Source: Lacustribacter sp964460315
GTDB lineage: Bacteria; Pseudomonadota; Gammaproteobacteria; Burkholderiales; Burkholderiaceae_A
Assembly: GCA_964460315.1 (NCBI GenBank)
Contig: CAYWPQ010000025.1
Span: 1-21,052, forward strand
DNA: 21,052 bases
Reading direction: 5' to 3'
Position numbers and translations under genes: made by a program. The notes under the pieces are model-generated. The model ran no database searches, was not told the origin of the DNA, and worked only from the letters and a program-made list of their open reading frames with translations. Position 1 is the first letter of the stretch. Each line of letters starts with the position of its first letter. This document shows, one piece after another, positions 1 through 7,195 of the stretch.

Positions 1-92
1 GTTCGCACCTTCGCCAGATTGGCCTTGAAGTTGTCGATGGTCCTTTGCATTTTTTGATCCGCATTGGTTTTTACTTCTTGAGTCGTCTTCAT
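1..92 (-). CDS. frr: Ribosome recycling factor, N-terminal 30 codons (partial)
   Basis: The gene starts at the ATG at 92-90 and runs off the left edge of the window. The 30 visible codons end in NFKANLAKVR, which fits the first helix of ribosome recycling factor (E. coli has EAFKTQISKIR at this place). The factor splits post-termination ribosomes together with EF-G in the cytoplasm. A GAGG-type Shine-Dalgarno sequence sits about 10 nt upstream of the ATG. The pyrH stop is 40 nt upstream on the same strand, and frr follows pyrH in very many bacteria, which supports the call. The fold, the C-terminus and any defect downstream cannot be judged from this fragment. Confidence 0.9.
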   Translation of the reverse strand, partial: MKTTQEVKTNADQKMQRTIDNFKANLAKVR

Positions 93-132
93 TTTTCCAA
101 CCTCGTTGAATACTGTTCAATGAATGAACGCA

Positions 133-834
133 TTAGACGTGCACGAGCGTACCCTCGGGCTCACCTTGAACAATTCGAGACAATGCCCCCTTCTTGAAAA
201 TACTGAACACCCGAATGGGAAGCTTCTGATCTCGACAAAGGGCAAAGGCCGTCGCATCCATGACCTTCAGGTTCTTCGAGATCGCCTCATCGAAACTGAC
301 GGTGTCGTAGCGCTTGGCCTGTGGGTTTTTAACCGGGTCCGCGTCGTAGATGCCATCCACCTTCGTGGCCTTCAGCACGATTTCGGCGCCAATTTCCGCG
401 CCGCGAAGTGCCGCCGCAGTGTCCGTCGTGAAAAATGGATTTCCTGTTCCCGCGGCAAAGATCAGGACCTTTCCTTCTTCGAGATAACGAATGGCCTTGG
501 GGCGAATGTAGGGTTCAACCACCTGATCAATGCGCAGCGCCGACTGGACCCGAGCAACAAGACCCGTGCGACGCATGGCGTCTTGCAACGCCAACGCGTT
601 CATCACGGTGGCGATCATGCCCATGTAGTCGGCCGTGGCACGGTCCATACCGGACGCTCCGGGTGCAACGCCGCGAAAGATGTTGCCGCCGCCAATCACG
701 ACCGCCACCTCAACCCCGAGTTCGGTGACCTGAGCGATCTCTTTCACGATGCCGTCAATCGTTTCTCGGTTGATGCCGTATGGGTCTTGACCCATCAGGG
801 CCTCACCTGAAAGTTTAAGCAGAATGCGTTTCAT
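133..834 (-). CDS. pyrH: UMP kinase (uridylate kinase)
   Basis: A 233-residue protein of the amino-acid-kinase fold that phosphorylates UMP to UDP in cytoplasmic pyrimidine synthesis. Visible family motifs are KLSGEAL at 7-13, the glycine loop IGGGNIFRG at 47-55, DRATADYMGM at 64-73, GTGNPFFTTD at 129-138 and KVDGIYDADP at 158-167. Length is close to the usual 235-245. The ATG at 834 is the only plausible start: reading upstream in frame there is no ATG, GTG or TTG before the tsf stop, 27 nt away. The ribosome binding site is weak, so coupling to tsf translation is likely (inference). The order rpsB-tsf-pyrH-frr is the widespread translation/nucleotide operon. Bacterial UMP kinases are typically activated by GTP and inhibited by UTP. 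Confidence 0.97.
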   Translation of the reverse strand: MKRILLKLSGEALMGQDPYGINRETIDGIVKEIAQVTELGVEVAVVIGGGNIFRGVAPGASGMDRATADYMGMIATVMNALALQDAMRRTGLVARVQSALRIDQVVEPYIRPKAIRYLEEGKVLIFAAGTGNPFFTTDTAAALRGAEIGAEIVLKATKVDGIYDADPVKNPQAKRYDTVSFDEAISKNLKVMDATAFALCRDQKLPIRVFSIFKKGALSRIVQGEPEGTLVHV

Positions 835-861
835 CGGATCGCTCAGTGGCTGTCTGTGAAG

Positions 862-1752
862 TTAAGCGGCTCGGGCTGCTGCCTGCTGAGCGGCCACCTC
901 GGCGGCAAAGTCATTGACCTTCTTCTCAATGCCTTCACCCACGCTGTAGAGCGTGAACGATGCAATGGACGCGCCGCGGGCCTTCAGCAGCTGCTCGATG
1001 GTCTGCTTGCCATCTTCGGCTTTGACAAACACCTGGCCCATGAGCGTCACTTCTTTGAGAAACTTCTGAACCGTGCCTTCCACCATCTTGGCAATGATGT
1101 CGGCTGGCTTGCCCGATTCAGCGGCTTTTTCGGTGGCGATGCGACGCTCGGTCTCAATGAGCGCAGGATCGACTCCGGAACTGTCCAGAGACTTGGGCTT
1201 CGAAGCAGCGATGTGCATGGCCAGGTCGCGGCCCAGCGCGTCGTCACCACCGACCAGATCCACCAACACGCCAATCTTGGCGCCGCCGTGGATGTAAGAA
1301 TAGACCTTGCCTTTGGCCTGAACCAGGGTGAAACGCCGAACCGAGATGTTCTCGCCAATTTTTCCGATCAGTGCCGCACGGACGGTTTCAACAGTGCCAC
1401 CCGAAAGCGGCTGGTCGGCCAGCGCCGCGACATCCGCAACTTTTCCGGAGGCAACGAGCTTGGCGATCTCATTTGAGAAGGCCAAGAAGTCTTCGTTCTT
1501 GGCGACAAAATCAGTTTCGCAGTTCACCTCGACCATGGCGGCGGTTGCACCTGACACATGCAGGGCAACAATCCCCTCCGCGGTCACGCGGGCTGCCGCT
1601 TTGCTGGCTTTGCTTCCAAGTTTGACGCGAAGGATCTCCTCGGCTTTGGCCATGTCGCCGTCGGCCTCGGACAACGCTTTTTTGCATTCCATCATGGGGG
1701 CATCGGTTTTCTCACGAAGCTCTTTGACCATCGATGCGGTAATTTCCGCCAT
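862..1752 (-). CDS. tsf: Translation elongation factor Ts
   Basis: A 296-residue nucleotide-exchange factor for EF-Tu in the cytoplasm. The N-terminal UBA-like domain is at about 1-50 (MAEITASMVKELREKT, then MMECKKAL). The core motif TDFVAKN lies at 80-86; its Asp and Phe are the residues known to disrupt the EF-Tu magnesium and nucleotide site. Two repeated core subdomains follow, and the Ala-rich C-terminus ends AAQQAAARAA. The start at 1752 is supported by an AGGAG Shine-Dalgarno sequence about 6 nt upstream. The rpsB stop is 97 nt upstream, and an intrinsic terminator in that gap probably sets how much tsf is made relative to rpsB. Confidence 0.97.
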   Translation of the reverse strand: MAEITASMVKELREKTDAPMMECKKALSEADGDMAKAEEILRVKLGSKASKAAARVTAEGIVALHVSGATAAMVEVNCETDFVAKNEDFLAFSNEIAKLVASGKVADVAALADQPLSGGTVETVRAALIGKIGENISVRRFTLVQAKGKVYSYIHGGAKIGVLVDLVGGDDALGRDLAMHIAASKPKSLDSSGVDPALIETERRIATEKAAESGKPADIIAKMVEGTVQKFLKEVTLMGQVFVKAEDGKQTIEQLLKARGASIASFTLYSVGEGIEKKVNDFAAEVAAQQAAARAA

Positions 1753-1781
1753 TTGATTCTCCTGTTAGATCAGTTCATTAC

Positions 1782-1813
1782 AAAAAAAAGGGCCGAACAA
1801 CGGATGTCGGCCC
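1782..1813 (-). terminator. Rho-independent terminator/attenuator between rpsB and tsf
   Basis: Read on the minus strand, GGGCCGA (1813-1807) pairs perfectly with TCGGCCC (1796-1790). The stem can extend by C-G and A-T with one bulged T, and is followed directly by eight T residues (1789-1782). This is a textbook intrinsic terminator shape. It begins 36 nt after the rpsB stop and ends 29 nt before the tsf start, inside an otherwise continuous operon, so it should be leaky and act as an attenuator reducing tsf-pyrH-frr transcription relative to rpsB. An intergenic terminator/attenuator is also described for E. coli rpsB-tsf (from memory). A separate tsf promoter downstream is not evident. Confidence 0.85.
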
Positions 1814-1849
1814 CTGTGCTTCCGATTCGACTACGCACGAGGCCGCGGA

Positions 1850-2599
1850 TTAAGACGCTTCCTCGACTTCAACAAATTCGTCTTTCTCATCGCGAATCGC
1901 GGCGACGACATCGGCCACCGCATTGGCGCGACCGTCCAGGATGGCATCGGCGACGGCACGGGCATAAAGCTTCACCGCCCGGCTGGCATCGTCGTTGCCG
2001 GGAATGACGTAATCCACACCCTCGGGGGAGTGGTTGGTATCCACGACGGCAATCACGGGGATACCCAGTTTGTTGGCTTCCTGAATGGCAATCTTGTGAT
2101 AACCGACGTCGACCACAAAGAGTGCATCGGGAAGGCCGTTCATGTCTTTAATGCCACCCAGGGTTTTGTTGAGTTTGTCCAGCTCGCGACCAAACGAGAG
2201 TGCTTCTTTTTTGCTCATGCGCTCAAGGCCACCTTCTGCCGACGTGATCTCCATGTCTTTCAGACGCTTGATCGAGGTTTTCACCGTCTTGAAGTTGGTG
2301 AGCATGCCGCCCAGCCAACGCTGATCAACATAGGGCATACCTGCACGCCCCGCCTCTTCAGCGATGATTTCGCGCGACTGACGCTTGGTGCCGATGAACA
2401 TCACCGTGCCACGGCGTTGAGAGAGCTGCTTGATGAACTTGAGGGCCTCGCCAAGGTGGCTGACCGTCTGCTCAAGGTTGATGATGTGAATTTTGTTGCG
2501 ATGGCCAAAGATATAGGGGGCCATTTTGGGGTTCCAGAAGCGGGTTTGATGACCAAAATGGACGCCGGCTTCCAGCATTTCACGCATTGATACGGACAT
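1850..2599 (-). CDS. rpsB: 30S ribosomal protein S2
   Basis: A 249-residue small-subunit ribosomal protein that binds late in 30S assembly and helps recruit S1. The family start SVSMREMLEAGVHFGHQT is present, followed by RFWNPKMAPYIFG, HIINLEQT, DQRWLGGMLTNFKT and the C-terminal block AVVDTNHSPEGVDYVIPGNDD. The ATG at 2599 is chosen because its product aligns with other S2 N-termini and GGAG at 2611-2608 is well spaced. A TTG six codons upstream gives a short extension without family support. The gene heads the rpsB-tsf-pyrH-frr operon and is divergent from map, with a structured leader at 2614-2699. Confidence 0.98.
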   Translation of the reverse strand: MSVSMREMLEAGVHFGHQTRFWNPKMAPYIFGHRNKIHIINLEQTVSHLGEALKFIKQLSQRRGTVMFIGTKRQSREIIAEEAGRAGMPYVDQRWLGGMLTNFKTVKTSIKRLKDMEITSAEGGLERMSKKEALSFGRELDKLNKTLGGIKDMNGLPDALFVVDVGYHKIAIQEANKLGIPVIAVVDTNHSPEGVDYVIPGNDDASRAVKLYARAVADAILDGRANAVADVVAAIRDEKDEFVEVEEAS

Positions 2600-2613
2600 A
2601 GTGACTTCTCCAT

Positions 2614-2699
2614 GCAAGGGTTTTGATGGGTGTTCGGGAGAGCCTTTCTTGACGAACGACGATGTCGAGCGGTCAGAAAAACACCCTTGCCCCGAACAC
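2614..2699 (-). promoter_or_regulatory. Structured rpsB leader RNA (predicted pseudoknot or switch)
   Basis: On the transcribed (minus) strand two contiguous arms, A GTGTTCGGG (2699-2691) and B GCAAGGGT (2690-2683), each have a perfect downstream complement: A' CCCGAACAC (2638-2630) and B' ACCCTTGC (2621-2614). The order A-B-A'-B' is interleaved, so both helices together would form a pseudoknot, and if that is sterically impossible they would be competing states. Helix B can gain three A-T pairs across one bulge. Between B and A' lies a small nested hairpin (TGAC..CGAC-atc-GTCG..GTCA, 2675-2650). B' ends two nucleotides before the rpsB Shine-Dalgarno sequence (2611-2608). S2 represses its own operon through the leader in E. 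coli, so an autoregulatory site is a reasonable inference. A poor -35/-10 pair (TTGGCG at 2730-2725, TAAATC at 2707-2702) is the best promoter guess just upstream. Confidence 0.55.
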
Positions 2700-2845
2700 G
2701 GGATTTACAACCAACTGCTTCGCACGCCAACGAGCCGATGAGAGTCGCGATCAGTTCTCGATGCAGACTCCCTCCCGGACTTCTTCCAGGGGCGCAAATC
2801 AGGCAAAATGATGCCTTTCGACATCAACCCCTCATCTTAAACCTT

Positions 2846-3667
2846 ATGGCCATAAGCATCAAATCTGAGGTCGATATCGCGGCCATGCGTGTGGCGGGAA
2901 GGCTCGCCTCGGAAGTCCTTGACTTCATCACGCCCCACGTCAAGGCCGGGGTCACGACGAACCAGCTCGACAAGCTCTGTCACGATTTTATGGTGGATGT
3001 TCAAGGTACCGTCCCCGCGCCCCTGAATTACTGCCCACCGGGCTATAAGCCCTACCCGAAGTCAATTTGCACCTCGATCAACCATCAGGTCTGCCATGGG
3101 GTCCCGGGAGACAAAGTTCTTAAAAACGGGGACATTCTAAATATTGACATCACCGTCATCAAGGACGGCTACCACGGGGACACCAGCAGGATGTTCTTCG
3201 TCGGCGAACCGTCCATTGCTGCAAAACGGCTTTGCGAGGTCACCCGAGAGGCCATGTGGGCGGGCATCAGCCAGGTGGCTCCGGGCAAACGGCTTGGGGA
3301 CGTCGGCGCAGCGATTCAAAAGCTTGCCGAGTCCGCCGGCTACTCCGTCGTGCGGGAGTTCTGCGGCCACGGAATCGGAAAGGTGTTTCACGAAGACCCT
3401 CAGGTGCTTCACTACGGGAAACCAGGCACCGGTGTGGAACTCAAGCCAGGAATGACCTTCACGATTGAGCCCATGATCAATGCTGGTCGCCCAGAGATCC
3501 GGGAACTCGCCGACGGCTGGACCATCGTCACCAAAGACCACAGCCTCTCGGCCCAGTGGGAACACACGATCCTGGTCACCGAATCGGGTGTGGAGGTACT
3601 GACCGTCTCCAGCGCCAGTCCTGATTTCGGACGCACGGTGGATACCCCTTCGCTCAAACCTCAATAG
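2846..3667 (+). CDS. map: Type I methionine aminopeptidase
   Basis: A 273-residue cytosolic dimetal enzyme that removes the initiator methionine from nascent proteins. All ligands of the family are visible: D101 (in NIDITV), D112 (in HGDTSRMF), H175 (in CGHGIG), E208 (in TIEPM) and E239 (in QWEHT), plus the substrate-binding H84 in CHGVPGD. The ATG at 2846 gives MAISIKSEVDIAAMRVAGRL, which matches the family N-terminus. The open frame continues upstream to 2630, but that extension has no family resemblance and runs through the rpsB leader. The C-terminal tail after about residue 255 is unconserved. map is divergent from rpsB and 16 nt upstream of glnD, probably in one transcript. Confidence 0.97.
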   Translation: MAISIKSEVDIAAMRVAGRLASEVLDFITPHVKAGVTTNQLDKLCHDFMVDVQGTVPAPLNYCPPGYKPYPKSICTSINHQVCHGVPGDKVLKNGDILNIDITVIKDGYHGDTSRMFFVGEPSIAAKRLCEVTREAMWAGISQVAPGKRLGDVGAAIQKLAESAGYSVVREFCGHGIGKVFHEDPQVLHYGKPGTGVELKPGMTFTIEPMINAGRPEIRELADGWTIVTKDHSLSAQWEHTILVTESGVEVLTVSSASPDFGRTVDTPSLKPQ

Positions 3668-3683
3668 GCTCAAACATCACGCC

Positions 3684-6281
3684 ATGCACCCCCCTGAAAC
3701 CGACGACTTAAGCCGCATCAGGGAGCGGCTCCAGCTGGCAAGGCAGTCCATCAGCCAGCGCTGGCTGGCCAAGGCTGACCCCAAAACCCTTCTCACCGAA
3801 CATGCCAAAGCCGTTGATCAGGCCCTGATCGATCTCTGGAAGCTTCACGAATTTCCAAATGCCTCACTGATTGCGGTGGGTGGCTATGGACGCACCGAGC
3901 TGGCCCCCTATTCCGACGTCGACCTGCTGGTCCTCATGCCCGAGGGCTATTCCGAAAACGCGATCGCCCCGATCGCGGAGCGTTTTGTCAGCAGCCTGTG
4001 GGACATCGGTCTTGATGCAGGCCACAGCATTCGATCCGTGTCGGAATGCATGACCCAGGCGCGTGAGGACATCAGTGTGGCCACCGCACTGCTTGAGTCT
4101 CGGCTCATTGTCGGGAAACGACGATCACTGCATGCGCTTCGTAAAGCCTGGTTCGAATCCATCAATGTCCAGGAATTCGCCCAGAGCAAACTGCTCGAAC
4201 GTCAGCAACGCCACGGCCGTCACCAAGACACGCCCTACAGCCTTGAGCCCAACTGCAAGGAAAGCCCCGGTGGGCTCCGAGACCTGCAGGTTCTGCGATG
4301 GGTCAGCACGGCCTTTGGCCTGGGTCACCGGTGGTCTGACCTTGCTCGCAATGGATTAATCACAAGCCGTGAAGCCCGCGAGCTTTCACTCAACCAGCGC
4401 TTTCTTTTTTTACTGCGAGGCCACCTGCATCTGGCGGCAGGCCGGCGCGAAGACCGACTTGTGTTTGATCTGCAAAATGCCGTCGCTGAGCGAATGGGCT
4501 ACCAGCCGCGAGGAGGACGCCGGGCCAGTGAAATGCTCATGCAGCGTTATTACCGTGCGGCCAAGAGTGTCCTTCAGATCAGCTCCATGCTGCTTGCCAA
4601 TCTTGAACCTCGTCTGTTTCCCTCAGGGGCAGTTGCACTGGATGCGAAGCCAAGGTTGATCGATCAGGAGTTCCAAGAGCGCTATGGTCTCTTGGATCTT
4701 ATTGATCCTGAAGGCTTCGCCAAGCAGCCCGCCTCGATGCTCCGCGCCTTTCGTGTCCTGCAGGAACATCCCGAGCTACGGGGCATGTCGGCCGAAACAC
4801 TTCGCGCCCTGTGGAACCACCGTGATCTGATTGACGCCGCTTTCCGAAAAGACCCAAGCCATCGGGCACTGTTTCTTTCCATTTTGCAGCAGCCTCGCGG
4901 CATTATTCACAGCCTTCGCCTGATGAACAATCTTGGCGTACTGGGGCGAATGCTTCCCGTGTTTCGCAGGATCGTGGGCCAGATGCAACATGATCTCTTC
5001 CACGTTTACACGGTGGACCAACACATCCTGCAGGTGATTCGAAATCTCCGTCGATTCACCATGGATGAGCATGCCCACGAGTTCCCTCTCTGCAGTCGTC
5101 TGATGGCCGAATTCAAGTGGCCATGGGTGCTGTATGTGGCGGCTCTTTTCCATGACATTGCCAAGGGGCGTGGCGGCGATCACTCCGTTCTCGGCAAATC
5201 CGAGGTGCGACGGTTCGCAAGAGACTACGGCCTGGACCGAGACACCTCGAAGCTCCTTGTGTTTCTGGTGGAGCATCACTTAACGATGTCGCAGATTGCC
5301 CAGAAGCAGGACCTGTCCGACCCCGAAACCATTGTGCAATTTTCAAAACTCGTGAAGACGCCCCACCGCCTCACGGCGCTTTATCTCTTGACCGTGGCGG
5401 ACATCCGGGGCACCAGCCCCAAGGTCTGGAACAACTGGAAAGCCAGGCTTTTGGAAGAGCTTTATCACCGCACACTCACCCTCTTGTCGGAGCCCAAGCG
5501 TCGACAGCTGGCTGCCCCGCTTCCTCAGGATGCCTTTCATGTCAAGACTCAAGAGGCTGACCGACTCCTTCAGCTTCATGGTCGAGCGGCCCACTCAGCC
5601 AAGGAGTTTTGGGAACAGCTCGAGCTGCAGTATTTCTTGCGTCACGAGCCCAGTGAGATTGCCTGGCATGCGAGGCTTCTCGCCCATCGTTCCCAAGAAT
5701 CTGCGCCCATCGTGATTGCGCGCGTTGCACCCGATGAGGCCGGCATTCAGGTGGTCGTCTACCAGCCCGATGAAAACGATCTCTTCGCTCGAATCTGTGC
5801 CTATTTCGACGCTCAAAACCTGAGTGTTCTGGATGCCAAGATTCACACCACGTCCACGGGTTACGCCATGGACACCTTCATCGTCGACCCGAAAGCGTTT
5901 CCTGAGCACCAGCGAGAAATGCTGACCTTGATTGAAGCAGGTCTGTCGAAGGCCTTGTCTGACAAGCTGCCGCTCCCCGCACCCACCCGAGGCCGGGTCT
6001 CAAGACAGTCACGGTACTTCCCCATTCCTCCGACCATTGATCTTCGTGTGGACTCGAAGGGGCAATACCATGTGCTGAATGTGACGGCCGCCGATCGAAC
6101 AGGTCTTTTGTACGCGATTGCCCGAACCCTGGCCGAACATGATGTTCGACTGCAAACGGCACGAGTGATGACCCTTGGCGAACGCGCCGAAGACGTCTTC
6201 TTAATTCAGGGCGAATCGCTTGCGGAGAACAAGCAGCAGATTCTGCTGGAGGCCGACCTGTTGAAGGCGATCGCGGCCTAG
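3684..6281 (+). CDS. glnD: Bifunctional PII uridylyltransferase / uridylyl-removing enzyme
   Basis: An 865-residue cytosolic glutamine sensor that uridylylates PII proteins when nitrogen is scarce and removes UMP when glutamine is high. Domains in order: nucleotidyltransferase with GGYGRTELAPYSDVDLL at 66-82 (metal-binding D78 and D80); GlnE/GlnD-type helical region; HD phosphohydrolase with FHDIAKGRGGDHS around H490-D491; two C-terminal ACT domains at about 687-735 and 795-843, the latter with ADRTGLLYAIARTLAE. Length fits the family (about 850-900). It follows map by 16 nt with no clear Shine-Dalgarno sequence. No PII gene, amtB or glutamine synthetase gene lies in the window. Its TAG stop overlaps the galU stop on the other strand. 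Confidence 0.97.
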   Translation: MHPPETDDLSRIRERLQLARQSISQRWLAKADPKTLLTEHAKAVDQALIDLWKLHEFPNASLIAVGGYGRTELAPYSDVDLLVLMPEGYSENAIAPIAERFVSSLWDIGLDAGHSIRSVSECMTQAREDISVATALLESRLIVGKRRSLHALRKAWFESINVQEFAQSKLLERQQRHGRHQDTPYSLEPNCKESPGGLRDLQVLRWVSTAFGLGHRWSDLARNGLITSREARELSLNQRFLFLLRGHLHLAAGRREDRLVFDLQNAVAERMGYQPRGGRRASEMLMQRYYRAAKSVLQISSMLLANLEPRLFPSGAVALDAKPRLIDQEFQERYGLLDLIDPEGFAKQPASMLRAFRVLQEHPELRGMSAETLRALWNHRDLIDAAFRKDPSHRALFLSILQQPRGIIHSLRLMNNLGVLGRMLPVFRRIVGQMQHDLFHVYTVDQHILQVIRNLRRFTMDEHAHEFPLCSRLMAEFKWPWVLYVAALFHDIAKGRGGDHSVLGKSEVRRFARDYGLDRDTSKLLVFLVEHHLTMSQIAQKQDLSDPETIVQFSKLVKTPHRLTALYLLTVADIRGTSPKVWNNWKARLLEELYHRTLTLLSEPKRRQLAAPLPQDAFHVKTQEADRLLQLHGRAAHSAKEFWEQLELQYFLRHEPSEIAWHARLLAHRSQESAPIVIARVAPDEAGIQVVVYQPDENDLFARICAYFDAQNLSVLDAKIHTTSTGYAMDTFIVDPKAFPEHQREMLTLIEAGLSKALSDKLPLPAPTRGRVSRQSRYFPIPPTIDLRVDSKGQYHVLNVTAADRTGLLYAIARTLAEHDVRLQTARVMTLGERAEDVFLIQGESLAENKQQILLEADLLKAIAA

Positions 6282-7186
6282 CCGTCGAGCCAACGGGTGA
6301 ATGCTGCGCCAATCTCGGAATGGCGCCGTGCCAGCGTGACCGAGGCCTGCATGTAACCCAGCTTCGATCCGCAATCGAACCGCTTACCTTCGAAGCGATA
6401 GGCCAAGACCTGCTGCTGCTGAATCAGCTTGGCAATGGCGTCGGTGAGCTGGATCTCGCCGCCTGCACCGGGCGTCTGGTGCGCAAGCAAATCAAAAATG
6501 GGCGGCGTCAACAGATATCGGCCGACCACGGCGATGTTTGACGGAGCGACATCGGGTGATGGTTTTTCAACAATCGCCGTGATGGTCTCGCAACGTTCAG
6601 ACACCGGTGTTGATGCAACAACGCCATATTTCGAGGTGTCTTCTCTAGGAATGGATTCCACGGCAATCACGCTCGAGCCGGAAGCACGATAGACATCCAC
6701 CATCTGCCGCATGATCGGCGTGCCTCCGACGCCGGCATCCATCAGGTCGTCCGCAAGCAAAATGGCAAACGGTTCATCACCCACCACGGGTCTGGCACAG
6801 AGCACGGCATGACCAAGGCCAAGCGCTTCCGGCTGCCGAATATAGATGCAATTGATGCTTGAGGGCGCAACGCGACGCACGACATCCAGCAAAGCCTGCT
6901 TGTTTTTTGCCTCGAGTTCCGCCTCGAGTTCGTAGGCCTTGTCAAAATGATCCTCAATGGCCCGCTTCGATCGACCCGTGATGAAAATCATGTCGGTGAT
7001 GCCCGCACTGGCAGCCTCTTCAACGGCGTACTGAATCAGAGGCTTATCCACCACGGGAAGCATCTCCTTCGGGCTGGCCTTGGTGGCGGGAAGAAAACGG
7101 GTGCCAAGGCCGGCAACAGGAAACACCGCCTTGGTCACTGGGCGGGGGTCGGTCAAGGCTTGGGGGGCGATGGAAGGAGTGGGCAT
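6278..7186 (-). CDS. galU: UTP-glucose-1-phosphate uridylyltransferase
   Basis: A 302-residue nucleotidyltransferase making UDP-glucose, a precursor for lipopolysaccharide, capsule and galactose metabolism. Motifs: FPVAGLGTRFLPATKASPKE at 22-41, the nucleotide loop plus catalytic region; EALGLGHAVLCA at 120-131; the metal-site block LLADDL at 143-148; GEIQLTDAI and FDCGSKLGYM towards the C-terminus. The ATG at 7186 adds about 15 unconserved residues before the core. A GTG at codon 17 lies too close to the conserved core to be preferred. The Shine-Dalgarno sequence is poor. The gene starts 9 nt after the ligA stop and is probably the last gene of the smc-zipA-ligA-galU transcript. Confidence 0.96.
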   Translation of the reverse strand: MPTPSIAPQALTDPRPVTKAVFPVAGLGTRFLPATKASPKEMLPVVDKPLIQYAVEEAASAGITDMIFITGRSKRAIEDHFDKAYELEAELEAKNKQALLDVVRRVAPSSINCIYIRQPEALGLGHAVLCARPVVGDEPFAILLADDLMDAGVGGTPIMRQMVDVYRASGSSVIAVESIPREDTSKYGVVASTPVSERCETITAIVEKPSPDVAPSNIAVVGRYLLTPPIFDLLAHQTPGAGGEIQLTDAIAKLIQQQQVLAYRFEGKRFDCGSKLGYMQASVTLARRHSEIGAAFTRWLDG

Positions 7187-7195
7187 GGTCGGTCT

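Noticed and set aside
124..2590. Plus-strand open frames of 228, 206, 149 and 186 codons opposite pyrH, tsf and rpsB
   Set aside because: They are complements of highly conserved genes, with no family motif of their own.
2649..2677. TTGACG at 2649-2654 as the -35 of a map promoter
   Set aside because: No acceptable -10 lies 16-18 nt downstream (GTCAGA at best), and the bases are already part of the nested hairpin of the rpsB leader.
2801..2816. AGGCA/TGCCT inverted repeat upstream of map as a terminator
   Set aside because: The stem is only 5 bp and AT-rich in the loop, without a T-run on either strand.
2630..2845. A 72-codon N-terminal extension of map
   Set aside because: Standard Map proteins begin MAISIK; the upstream frame crosses the structured rpsB leader and shows no family signal.
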